Origin: Ignavibacteriales bacterium
GTDB lineage: Bacteria > Bacteroidota > Ignavibacteria > Ignavibacteriales > Melioribacteraceae
NCBI GenBank assembly: GCA_021740915.1
Contig: JAIOYW010000007.1
Span: forward strand, 62,001-126,000
Direction: 5' to 3'
DNA: 64,000 nucleotides
Below, piece by piece: positions 40,674 through 49,190 of the stretch; within the stretch, counting starts at the first letter, position 1; every line of letters begins with the position of its first letter. The notes under the pieces are model-generated. The model did no database searches. It saw only the letters and a program-made list of their open reading frames with translations, and was not told the DNA's origin. The position numbers and the translations under genes were made by a program.

Positions 40674-40923
40674 TTAAATAATGTAAAGGTCTCCGCTTAT
40701 GGCGGAGAGTTAATCAGAAGAGAAAATGAAATGCGGATTATTCAGTTAATTTTTCACCCTGCTGAGCGTGAATGTCTGCTAATTACAAAAAGGCAGGCAT
40801 TAGGTTTTTATATGACAATAAGTTATCAGACAATGACCGCTCTCAATTAATCCGGAATTTCTCTTGTGATTAATCGCTGTTATTTCTTACAGTAAAAAAT
40901 TATCCCTAATAGAATGAGAAGAA

Positions 40924-41820
40924 ATGAAATCATTATTATTTGTCCCTGCAAATAAATCAAACCGCTTTGTCAGTGATTTTTTGAAGGGTGAATTCTTCAC
41001 TCAGAAACCCTCTGCGTTAATATTCGACCTTGAAGACAGCATCCCCGATAATTCAAAAAAACAGGCGGCAGAAATGCTGCGGTCTGTACTGGATGAATCC
41101 GCCGGGAAACTCGCACAGCATACTGAAATTTATGTTAGGATAAACGGAATCGATTCAGATTTTTATGAGCAGGATCTGGAGATATTGGGCAATCATGCTG
41201 GGGATACTGCCGGGATAATGCTCTCAAAATGCTCTTCCGGGGCAGCGGTTCAGATGTTATGCAGCTTAGTTCAGGACAGGAAAACCCGGAGAATAATACC
41301 ATTGATCGAAACCCTTACGGGATATGAAAACAGAAAAGAGATCATGAGTATTGCAAATGAAAAGGGCTACAGACTCATAGCATTCGGCGCGGGGGATATG
41401 TCCCTTGAACTTGGGATTGAGAGGAATTACGATCTTGTTGTTTTACAGAAAATAATCGCCGATCTGCTGATCGAAGCAAGGATAAACAACGTATTACTTA
41501 TCGACAGCCCCTCCCGGATTCTTCCCTCCAGGGGTGAAAGCTGGAAAGAAGATTTACTTAAGGAATGTAACTGGGCTTTTGAAAACGGTTTTTACGCCAA
41601 GATGGCTGTTCACCCCGCCCAGGTCGAATCAATCGAAAATGTATTCTCAAAAAAAACTGATGATGAATGGGCTGAAGAAACTATCAGACATTTTGACAAT
41701 GCGGCTCAAACCAATGCGATCAGGAATCCGGCGACTGGTGATTATATCGGACTTCCGGTATTAAAAAGCGCAAAAAGAAAAAAATATGGGAGTGACGCTA
41801 ACAATGAAACGAAAAATTAA
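40924..41820 (+). CDS. CitE-like aldolase/lyase (HpcH/HpaI superfamily)
   Basis: 298 aa TIM barrel. SLLFVPANKSNRF, IFDLEDSIPDNSK, YVRINGIDS, PLIETLTG and FGAGDMSLELG are the hallmarks of the citrate-lyase beta/CitE-like group, including the Mg-binding Glu and Asp. Enzymes of this group cleave or form (S)-malyl-CoA- or citramalyl-CoA-type bonds, but no CoA-transferase or other lyase subunit is linked here. Its end overlaps an ATP-grasp gene, pointing to a biosynthetic pair. GAGAAG lies upstream. Confidence 0.87.
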   Translation: MKSLLFVPANKSNRFVSDFLKGEFFTQKPSALIFDLEDSIPDNSKKQAAEMLRSVLDESAGKLAQHTEIYVRINGIDSDFYEQDLEILGNHAGDTAGIMLSKCSSGAAVQMLCSLVQDRKTRRIIPLIETLTGYENRKEIMSIANEKGYRLIAFGAGDMSLELGIERNYDLVVLQKIIADLLIEARINNVLLIDSPSRILPSRGESWKEDLLKECNWAFENGFYAKMAVHPAQVESIENVFSKKTDDEWAEETIRHFDNAAQTNAIRNPATGDYIGLPVLKSAKRKKYGSDANNETKN

Positions 41821-42901
41821 TTTATTGCTTACAAGCGCCGGAAGCCGCTCTATTGAAGGTGTGCTGGACTGCCTGGCTCCGGTGAGGGACAGTATTAACT
41901 GTATCGGGACTAATTCCCATCCTGAATTTGTCAGTCTGAAATATCTGGATTCCGCTTTTATCGTTCCTGAAACTTCTTCTGCCGGGCAGTTCAAGGAGAG
42001 AATAAACAATATATTATCTGAAGTGAAGCCCGATCTTATTATTAACGGGCGCGATGAAGAGCTGCCGCTTCTGGCTGAAATTGTAAATGAGAGCGAACTC
42101 GCCGGCACATTCCCCGCAACTAACATGGCATCGGTTTATGGCGATAAATATAAAACATACCGGTTTTGCCTTCAGAATGGGCTGCCTTTTGTTCAAACTG
42201 CCTTTACCGAAACTGAGGTAAAGCAATTACTGAGCGAAAAAGGATTCCCGCTTATTGCAAAGCCCCGATGGAATGGTCACGCAAGCAAAGATGTTTTTGT
42301 GATCTTTGAGGAGAATGATCTTTTAACGCTTATCTCAAAAACCGGTTATGTTTTTCAGCCTTTTGCCGCAGCGCCCGAACTGAAGCAGAAATACAGAGAC
42401 TTACGATATAATAAAGGCGTCCCATTATTAATGAACCCGGTTAATGAGTACTATAATATCGATCTGCTTCTTGATAAGAACGGAAAAGAGTTAAAACGCT
42501 GTATCACCCGTGCACAGAGAGCAGGGAGCATAATTAAGCAGATGTGGCTCTCGGACGATGCTTTTATGCACGGAATTGCGGATAAATGTTCGGCAGTTCT
42601 TGAAAAAGCGGGGCATCACGGTCCTCTGAATATTCAGGGCTACTTAAACGGAAATTCTTTTGATGTTTTTGAGTGGAATGCGCGGTTTGTCGGCAGTGTT
42701 TATGGTTTCGCGCTTCTTGGTAAAAACCTCGTGCTCGACTGGCTCAAATCAAACGTCTCCGGAATTGAAGCCTCTCGAGGACTGCATTCTCCGCCCGGAA
42801 AAGTATTCCGTCCGATGCGCTACCAGCTCGTTCCGCAAGAATTAATCGAAAGGCTGAGGAGGGAAGGGATAGTTTGTCAAGTTGAAAGTTTATCAAGTTG
42901 A
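41804..42901 (+). CDS. ATP-grasp ligase, carbamoyl-phosphate-synthase-like
   Basis: 365 aa from the ATG at 41804 (GGGAG upstream); an ATG at 41786 is the alternative. The N-terminal pre-ATP-grasp domain is MKRKINLLLTSAGSR, the ATP-grasp core has FPLIAKPRWNGHASKDVF, and the catalytic end is LNIQGYLNG...VFEWNARF. It probably joins an acid and an amine with ATP. It overlaps the CitE-like gene by 17 nt. The last ~10 residues and the stop lie inside a 16-bp tandem repeat, so the C-terminus is likely variable. Confidence 0.82.
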   Translation: MKRKINLLLTSAGSRSIEGVLDCLAPVRDSINCIGTNSHPEFVSLKYLDSAFIVPETSSAGQFKERINNILSEVKPDLIINGRDEELPLLAEIVNESELAGTFPATNMASVYGDKYKTYRFCLQNGLPFVQTAFTETEVKQLLSEKGFPLIAKPRWNGHASKDVFVIFEENDLLTLISKTGYVFQPFAAAPELKQKYRDLRYNKGVPLLMNPVNEYYNIDLLLDKNGKELKRCITRAQRAGSIIKQMWLSDDAFMHGIADKCSAVLEKAGHHGPLNIQGYLNGNSFDVFEWNARFVGSVYGFALLGKNLVLDWLKSNVSGIEASRGLHSPPGKVFRPMRYQLVPQELIERLRREGIVCQVESLSS

Positions 42902-43100
42902 AAGTTTATCAAGTTGAAAGTTTATCAAGTGGGAAGTTTATCAAGTTGAAAGTTTGTCAAGTGGGAAGTTTATCAAGTGGGAAGTTTGTCAAGTGGGAAG
43001 TTTGTCAAGTGGAAAGTTTATCAAGTGGAAAGTTTATCAAGTGGAAAGTTTATCAAGTGGAAAGTTTATCAAGTGGAAAGTTTATCAAGTTGGAAAGTTT
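42871..43100. repeat. 16-bp tandem repeat, 14 copies
   Basis: Units of about AGTTTATCAAGTTGAA start every 16 bp from 42871 to 43079, with TTGAA, TGGGA and TGGAA variants; a 17-bp step ends the array at ~43096. The first copies encode the end of the ATP-grasp gene. Sequence variants are grouped along the array, as expected from slippage or unequal crossing-over. Confidence 0.9.
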
Positions 43101-43172
43101 GGCAGGAATGAGGTTTTTGGATCGGTTGTTTAAACGATGTATTTTAATATAAATGATGATCAGGTTATTTGA

Positions 43173-43742
43173 ATGAAAATCCGGCTGATATTTTTAGTTA
43201 TTGTTTTTTTTGTCGGGAATCTCGATGCTCAGATTTCAATTACTCAGGAAAAATATAATGCGCTCAGGGAAATTCAGAGTATTCCTGAGGGAATGACTTA
43301 TGATAAATTTTTAAAAATTCAGAGAAATCTTGACTGGTCAAAATTATTTATTGCTTCTGTTGTTCCCGGTTATATTCATTTTTATCTCGATCATCCTAAA
43401 ACCGCCTGGGCAATTTTAGGCGCAAGAGTTATTGGTTATGGTTTGATGACCTACGCAATCGTCGATCAGTACGATTTGCTGAATAATGTTCCTCAGGATT
43501 TTATTAATGCAGCGGATAAGCAGCAGAGGCAGAATAATAACGCTATTATTTTTACTGCAGGCGCTTTTCTGAATATCGCCGGGCTTTTTTATGACTGGGC
43601 TGCCGGCGCCATTATTTTTGAGTCAGACAGAAATTATATTTATTTCAAATATGGTTTGGACCCTGAGAGGAGAAAAGAGATCGGGCTCTCTTATAACAAT
43701 GAAAATAATTTTCCCGCTTTTACTTTCAGATTGAATCTGTAA
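43173..43742 (+). CDS. hypothetical secreted/membrane protein
   Basis: 189 aa with a signal peptide (cleavage near LDAQ) and two to three hydrophobic segments (KTAWAILGARVIGYGLMTYAI and AIIFTAGAFLNIAGLFYDW). It ends in a short beta-like FKYGLDPERRKE stretch. The family is not recognised. It resembles small inner-membrane proteins that co-occur with outer-membrane genes in Bacteroidota. Confidence 0.55.
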   Translation: MKIRLIFLVIVFFVGNLDAQISITQEKYNALREIQSIPEGMTYDKFLKIQRNLDWSKLFIASVVPGYIHFYLDHPKTAWAILGARVIGYGLMTYAIVDQYDLLNNVPQDFINAADKQQRQNNNAIIFTAGAFLNIAGLFYDWAAGAIIFESDRNYIYFKYGLDPERRKEIGLSYNNENNFPAFTFRLNL

Positions 43743-43876
43743 TGTTTTTTACTGCCCTCCCTCTCCCTTGCAGCCGAATTAGCTTTTATCAAAGTGAAAA
43801 TATAACTGTAATCTTTCAAGCACAAAGTCAGGATTTTTGAATATGACAATGAATGGATTCTGTCATATTCAATGGT

Positions 43877-44116
43877 TCAATCTGAAGAATTTTCCACGGC
43901 AAAGGATATTGTTCCGCCATAGATCAGAGTCATGATAAAATCTTCCAATGCATCACCAGTAAAACAATCCTCACCGCCGAATGCTTTGATCCTCGAATTC
44001 ATATCGTCCTTAAACGCAATCATACAGCCTCTTTCAGCAAGTTTTACCAAAACGTCCACCGGTAAACCGGATTCCTCCGAAAGCTCTGAAAATACCGCCG
44101 TCATTTTTTCAGTCAT
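43877..44116 (-). CDS. small hypothetical protein
   Basis: 79 aa, not recognised; acidic, with three Cys/Met-rich positions and an amphipathic helix pattern. The start is supported by AAGGTGAT just upstream of the ATG at 44116. It lies in the accessory segment beside the CRISPR array; no function is assigned. Confidence 0.5.
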   Translation of the reverse strand: MTEKMTAVFSELSEESGLPVDVLVKLAERGCMIAFKDDMNSRIKAFGGEDCFTGDALEDFIMTLIYGGTISFAVENSSD

Positions 44117-44415
44117 ATCATCACCTTCAGTAAGTTATCAATCATTTTTTTGCTCACCCGTGATTTTTTCAATACCGGGCAGCCACCGAATGCAATATTA
44201 AAAAAGTTACCTGTGCGATAAGTATCATCAAATGATATTATTTTGCGGCGGGATAACATTCTTAAAAGTAATGTCAGTTTTAAATTAGCGGCAGAGGAAT
44301 ATGAGCGGCTTAATGAAGAATGGAGCAGTTTTTCTTTTCACTTCAAATTGATTTTTATTTTAGGTTTTATGATTTTTGAATAGAAAATATCCTCAATTAT
44401 ATAAAGAGGCTTAAC
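44117..44415. other. intergenic beside CRISPR array, with palindrome and ORF remnant
   Basis: Contains a degenerate copy of the palindrome found upstream of cas3 (44221-44239) and a 46-codon frame from a TTG at 44243 to a stop at 44383 (NVSFKLAAEEYERLNEEW). That frame looks like a ribbon-helix-helix or mobilisation-protein fragment but is not convincing as a gene. AGAGG before 44416 serves the next gene. Confidence 0.4.
44221..44239. promoter_or_regulatory. degenerate copy of the cas-upstream palindrome
   Basis: AGTATCATCAAATGATATT matches the perfect palindrome at 55934-55952 at 16 of 19 positions in the same 9-1-9 register. It is followed by ATTTT, as in CRISPR spacer 46937-46969. The regulator, if any, is unknown. 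Confidence 0.4.
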
Positions 44416-44799
44416 ATGGATATTACGAAAAAACTGAATTCTTTGCTGAACGAATTGTATTCATCGGAAAGAGGAAGCGGGCAATATAAACTTCTGGGTC
44501 CCTGGTTCGAAGTAGTCTATCCGCTTTTCAGGAAATATATTCCCGAAAAGTTAAAATCATATGAGTGTTTATTATGGGAACCTGTGGAACTGTTCAACCA
44601 AGAGATTGCCCGGCTTGTGGATAAAGGCAGCGAATCGAAAAATCTGAATGCGGGTTACAGGTATTATAAACAGATGATTGCTATTTATGCAACCCCCGAA
44701 ACGGTGCATCAGATTGATGACCCCCGGACAGAAGATACTTTAGCCTATATACCAAACCAGTATGTCGATCAGTACGATTACTGGGGCAGAGAAGACTGA
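44416..44799 (+). CDS. small hypothetical protein next to CRISPR array
   Basis: 127 aa, not recognised. It is soluble, rich in aromatic residues (GPWFEVVYPLFRKY, GYRYYKQMIAIYATP, QYVDQYDYWG) and predicted mostly helical. AGAGG precedes the ATG, supporting real translation. It converges on the CRISPR array, ending 33 bp before the terminal repeat. Whether it relates to the CRISPR system is unknown. Confidence 0.55.
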   Translation: MDITKKLNSLLNELYSSERGSGQYKLLGPWFEVVYPLFRKYIPEKLKSYECLLWEPVELFNQEIARLVDKGSESKNLNAGYRYYKQMIAIYATPETVHQIDDPRTEDTLAYIPNQYVDQYDYWGRED

Positions 44800-44832
44800 G
44801 AGAAAAAATTCTGTCTGAATCAGATTGGGACT

Positions 44833-47362
44833 GTTTCATCCCCACGTGCGTGGGGAAAATCCGCGTGGGTTTCAGGGTTAATCCTCCCAAGGTGGCTTCA
44901 TCCCCACGTGCGTGGGGAAAATCCCTTCCCATTGAGCCGCAACTATATCATTTTTCGGTTCATCCCCACGTGCGTGGGGACAATATGCCATTTAAGCAAA
45001 CACCTCTATGGGTAAACCGGTTCATCCCCACGTGCGTGGGGACAATGTCCCGGTTTCATTTGATGCAAGTTCCCAAACGGGTTCATCCCCACGTGCGTGG
45101 GGACAATGTCCCGGTTTCATTTGATGCAAGTTCCCAAACGGGTTCATCCCCACGTGCGTGGGGACAATATCTGATCAAGTTCGGCTGATAAATCAGTTTC
45201 CGGTTCATCCCCACGTGCGTGGGGACAATTATCAGATAACCAAATATCCGCAATAAATAAACGGTTCATCCCCACGTGCGTGGGGACAATGTTAACCCGG
45301 AAGGAAAAACAAACAAGCCTTCGGTTCATCCCCACGTGCGTGGGGACAATTAATCCGCTAATTTGCAATCCAGGATTTTTTTCGGTTCATCCCCACGTGC
45401 GTGGGGACAATTTTGCAGCCTCGAAATATCGTTTTTGAATCGCCGGTTCATCCCCACGTGCGTGGGGACAATTCAGCGACCTTAGTTCATCGCCCCGCAG
45501 TGATCGGTTCATCCCCACGTGCGTGGGGACAATCTATAGCTCATAGTATAGTGAAAGATCTCTGTCGGTTCATCCCCACGTGCGTGGGGACAATATGTCT
45601 GGGTTCATTTTGCAATTGGCGCATTTCGGTTCATCCCCACGTGCGTGGGGACAATGCTTACTTTCCCGAGTACCGTGCCCTTTGTAAGGGTTCATCCCCA
45701 CGTGCGTGGGGACAATTCAATTATGTAAATCCTGCGCCGGGTTTCTCTCGGTTCATCCCCACGTGCGTGGGGACAATCCGTTTTATCGGCATCTCGCTGC
45801 CGCTTTCCCCGGTTCATCCCCACGTGCGTGGGGACAATAGTTGACGGGTAAAGGGTTTTAGTTCCGTGGACGGTTCATCCCCACGTGCGTGGGGACAATC
45901 GTCCAGTACGACCACCGTTTTTCATTTACCTCGGTTCATCCCCACGTGCGTGGGGACAATTCTGCAATCCGGAAACGATATTGAATAATGCCCGGTTCAT
46001 CCCCACGTGCGTGGGGACAATGTTCAGATCACAGCCTAATTCCTTTAGCTTAACGGTTCATCCCCACGTGCGTGGGGACAATTCCCGTTCTAATTCACGT
46101 ATGGCTCGTTCCGCCGGTTCATCCCCACGTGCGTGGGGACAATAACCCGCATAATTCGGCGATGTGCTTGAGAGTCGGTTCATCCCCACGTGCGTGGGGA
46201 CAATTTTTCGTGATGATTTTCTTTTTGTCAGTAACACGGTTCATCCCCACGTGCGTGGGGACAATTGCGGGGAAAAGTATTTTTTTGCGAGTGTCGGCGG
46301 TTCATCCCCACGTGCGTGGGGACAATGTTTTTTAATTTCTTGATTTCTATCAGCGTGGCGGTTCATCCCCACGTGCGTGGGGACAATAATTAAACCTGTG
46401 GTAAGTGTTTTGTTCGGGTCGGTTCATCCCCACGTGCGTGGGGACAATTTATACAGGTGATGTTGCATTGGCTTCTTATACGGTTCATCCCCACGTGCGT
46501 GGGGACAATTCTGGCATAACACCAGAGAGTATTAGTGCAGCCGGTTCATCCCCACGTGCGTGGGGACAATTGCGTTAAAATAATTTACAACGGCTAACTC
46601 TACGGTTCATCCCCACGTGCGTGGGGACAATGCCGTAACTGGTTCGCAACATTTTTTGATGCGCGGTTCATCCCCACGTGCGTGGGGACAATAACAATAG
46701 TACACAACGGGTGATACGGTGCAACGGTTCATCCCCACGTGCGTGGGGACAATGACGGCTCGCACGTTCCCACCAGCCGGGACAGCGGTTCATCCCCACG
46801 TGCGTGGGGACAATCCTGAAATTAATGGGATCGGGAGGGACATCTTCGGTTCATCCCCACGTGCGTGGGGACAATAACTCCTTAATTTATTTGTGTAAAA
46901 ATGATTACGGTTCATCCCCACGTGCGTGGGGACAATTAGTATCATTCAATGATACTATTTTCTCATTTCGGTTCATCCCCACGTGCGTGGGGACAATTGT
47001 GATGTGAAAATTCCGCTTCACTCCGTTGACGGTTCATCCCCACGTGCGTGGGGACAATTGTTTTCTGCGTTTATCAATCTCCCGTTTGTCCGGTTCATCC
47101 CCACGTGCGTGGGGACAATTTCCGGATTTCTGTAGCGAGCTGATTCCAAAACGGTTCATCCCCACGTGCGTGGGGACAATTATTTGATAAGCCAAAGTCA
47201 AATAGGAATACCGGTTCATCCCCACGTGCGTGGGGACAATTGAAGGATTTTGATATACTTGGTTTTTCCTCTTAGGTTCATCCCCACGTGCGTGGGGACA
47301 ATTTATTTAACAGTGAGGCTAATGCCGGGCGATCGGTTCATCCCCACGTGCGTGGGGACAAT
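44833..47362 (-). CRISPR. type I-E CRISPR array, 42 repeats and 41 spacers
   Basis: The 28-bp repeat is spaced at 60-62 bp. On the minus strand it reads ATTGTCCCC...GGGGATGAACC plus a usual terminal G, the type I-E form with a GC-rich hairpin for Cas6e. Repeats start at 44833, 44895, 44957, 45019, 45080 and so on, to 47335. The two repeats at the low-coordinate end are degenerate (GGGGAAAAT, and GT or GC for the first GG), marking the trailer, so the array is read from cas2 towards 44833. Spacers are 32-34 bp; 45047-45079 and 45108-45140 are identical. Spacer 46937-46969 matches the cas upstream region. Confidence 0.98.
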
Positions 47363-47374
47363 ACTAAGGAAACA

Positions 47375-47653
47375 TTAAGAAAAAAGTGTTTTCACAAAAG
47401 AAACACCCTCCAAATCTACGATGACTTTACCTGTATTTCCAAACTGTCTCATATTAAATCCTTGCTCGTTATTTGAGTGATAGATCTGCCACATCCCGCC
47501 TTTTTTAATTTTTTGCCCGCATAACTCCCATAACTGATCTCGGACTAATGCAGATACCGAACCAATAAATATTCCGGATTTAATTTCAATAAGCCACCGG
47601 CTTAGTTCTCCTCTTAAAGAAGGCGGCACTGTTTCAAGAATCATCACAAGCAT
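47375..47653 (-). CDS. cas2: CRISPR-associated Cas2, type I-E
   Basis: 92 aa. With Cas1 it forms the integrase that inserts new spacers. It has the subtype E features LRGELSRWLIEI, GIFIGSVSALVRDQLWE and a VIVDLEGVSFV end, close in layout to E. coli Cas2. It starts inside the end of cas1 (10-nt overlap). The stop lies only 12 nt from the first repeat, so the array leader must overlap this gene. Confidence 0.95.
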   Translation of the reverse strand: MLVMILETVPPSLRGELSRWLIEIKSGIFIGSVSALVRDQLWELCGQKIKKGGMWQIYHSNNEQGFNMRQFGNTGKVIVDLEGVSFVKTLFS

Positions 47654-48564
47654 AAGATTTTTGCCTCAACTTCTGGAGATGGGTCCCAATAACCAGAGGG
47701 CAATGCCGGATCAGCATCATAATCACTTTCAAGCGGCTCATCCACCTTAAGAAGCTTATCAATATCTTCAACAATCCTTTGCAGCAGTTTTGATTCGCGA
47801 AATCTTTCGCGCATTTTTAATCTGACCTCTCTTTCTAGATTCTCCGAGTTTGCTGCTACAGCTTCAAAGGCTGCGTAAATACTATGTTCGACTTTGTATA
47901 AATCAGCTATATCATAAACAAAGGATAATTGCTTACCAGTGTGTATAAAGCCGAGAGCAGGAGAATAGCCAGTCGAAACAATAGCAGCATGAGTAATACC
48001 ATACAGACAGGAATTTGCCGATGATAATGCTCTGTTTATTGGCTCAGTTTCGAACCAGTTTTTCCGGTCATAATTTCTGCCGCTCCAGGCAACTCCAAAA
48101 GCTTTGCTAAATTCTGTATAAGCCTGGCGAACTCTTATTCCCTCTTTCCCCCTTATCTGCCTAAGATTTAAACCTTTAGGCAGCGGATCAGGAAATCTCA
48201 TTTCGTACATTTTAACAACCACCTGAAGACGAGTCTCAGGATTTGCCCATGCAGCGACCTGCCTGAGTAATCTGGCGGATTTTTTCGTTTCTCCGGTTCC
48301 TGCCGCGTAGGTTCTAACGCCTTGCTCCCCTGTCCAGAGTAGTGTGCAACCATTTTCAGCAGTAATTTTTACTGCGTCATGTGAAATGCTAGTTCCCGGA
48401 CCAAGAAGCAGCGCAGATACAGATGCCACTGGAAGTTGTATAATCCCGTCGGCATCTGTAATTTTAAGTGCCTGCATGTCCTTGTCTATTTTGGCATGTT
48501 CAATATATACAAAGCTCATACTGTCCCTTATTTTGGGTAACGCCCTAAGATTCTGAAGGTTCAT
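47644..48564 (-). CDS. cas1: CRISPR-associated Cas1, type I-E
   Basis: 306 aa catalytic subunit of the spacer integrase. Metal-binding residues are seen in IRGKEGIRVR (Glu), LGFIHTGKQLSF (His) and VYDIADLYK (Asp). Length and N-terminal IRDSMSFVYIEHAKID match subtype E. The start overlaps the cas6e stop as ATGA. Confidence 0.96.
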   Translation of the reverse strand: MNLQNLRALPKIRDSMSFVYIEHAKIDKDMQALKITDADGIIQLPVASVSALLLGPGTSISHDAVKITAENGCTLLWTGEQGVRTYAAGTGETKKSARLLRQVAAWANPETRLQVVVKMYEMRFPDPLPKGLNLRQIRGKEGIRVRQAYTEFSKAFGVAWSGRNYDRKNWFETEPINRALSSANSCLYGITHAAIVSTGYSPALGFIHTGKQLSFVYDIADLYKVEHSIYAAFEAVAANSENLEREVRLKMRERFRESKLLQRIVEDIDKLLKVDEPLESDYDADPALPSGYWDPSPEVEAKILCL

Positions 48565-49190
48565 TCTGCTACTGCTGCGACACTTAGTAAACCAAAACCA
48601 AGCCCCTTTCCAGAGCCGATACCGTTTGAAATGGCATCTGCAATCAGAATAGGGTTATTAACTTTCAATTCGCCCTGAAAAAGCACCGAATGAAGATGTG
48701 CTTTGTGCTGCAAAGCTCCATCTTTTATCTTACTAGAAGCCAGCTTTTCCTTTCTTATTTCCAATGTAACTATTTCAAAACCTGCACCTTCAGCTTTGCG
48801 CTCCAACCATTGAATGAGTTGTACTTCATCGTTTATCCCTTTTCTTTTTCTGCTTGCACTTTCTCTCTTAGTTGGATTTGCTCTCAACCTGAAAATAAGT
48901 CTTTGTCCTGCGTGGAATAATGGATTATATTCTTTTATTATTGGACTGCTGTTATTGAAATAATAACTTTCATCCACACTAAGCAATTGCCAGTCAGGTT
49001 TATCGATAGATTGCACAAGTACCGTGGCTTTCCTCGTATCTCCAGGTTCAACTCTAAAAAGTATTCTTCCTGGTATGTTGTCCGTATAATTGTATGCCTT
49101 ACTAAAAGTACGGTGCATTTCATAAGGTGAATTTATCTCTGATAATGCTCTTTTGTTTCTTTTATCCAGGTCAATCCTCGATATGAACAT
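48561..49190 (-). CDS. cas6e: Cas6e (CasE/Cse3) crRNA-processing endoribonuclease
   Basis: 209 aa. It cuts the repeat hairpin and stays on the crRNA 3' end in Cascade. The N-terminus (MFISRIDLDKRNKRA, then YEMHRTFSKAY with the probable catalytic His26) and the glycine-rich GSGKGLGFGLLSV loop near the C-terminus match Cse3. It overlaps the cas5 end by 20 nt, with GAGGAGG upstream of its ATG. Confidence 0.95.
   Translation of the reverse strand: MFISRIDLDKRNKRALSEINSPYEMHRTFSKAYNYTDNIPGRILFRVEPGDTRKATVLVQSIDKPDWQLLSVDESYYFNNSSPIIKEYNPLFHAGQRLIFRLRANPTKRESASRKRKGINDEVQLIQWLERKAEGAGFEIVTLEIRKEKLASSKIKDGALQHKAHLHSVLFQGELKVNNPILIADAISNGIGSGKGLGFGLLSVAAVAE

Noticed and set aside
42898-43152. 84-codon frame across the 16-bp repeat
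   Set aside because: Its periodic composition comes from the repeat (48-nt multiple); no ribosome site and no non-repeat domain.
46937-46969. CreTA-type toxin-antitoxin guide
   Set aside because: CreA guides lie outside arrays next to a small toxin gene; this is a normal array spacer and no such toxin is seen.
44850-47476. Several open frames in the CRISPR array
   Set aside because: They are made of translated repeats (such as SVHPHVRGDN) and have no coding evidence.
47644-48564. Loss of a catalytic Glu in Cas1 (GITHAA versus TEAA in E. coli)
   Set aside because: The metal-binding Glu is in KEGIRVR, which is intact; the His position is not a ligand.
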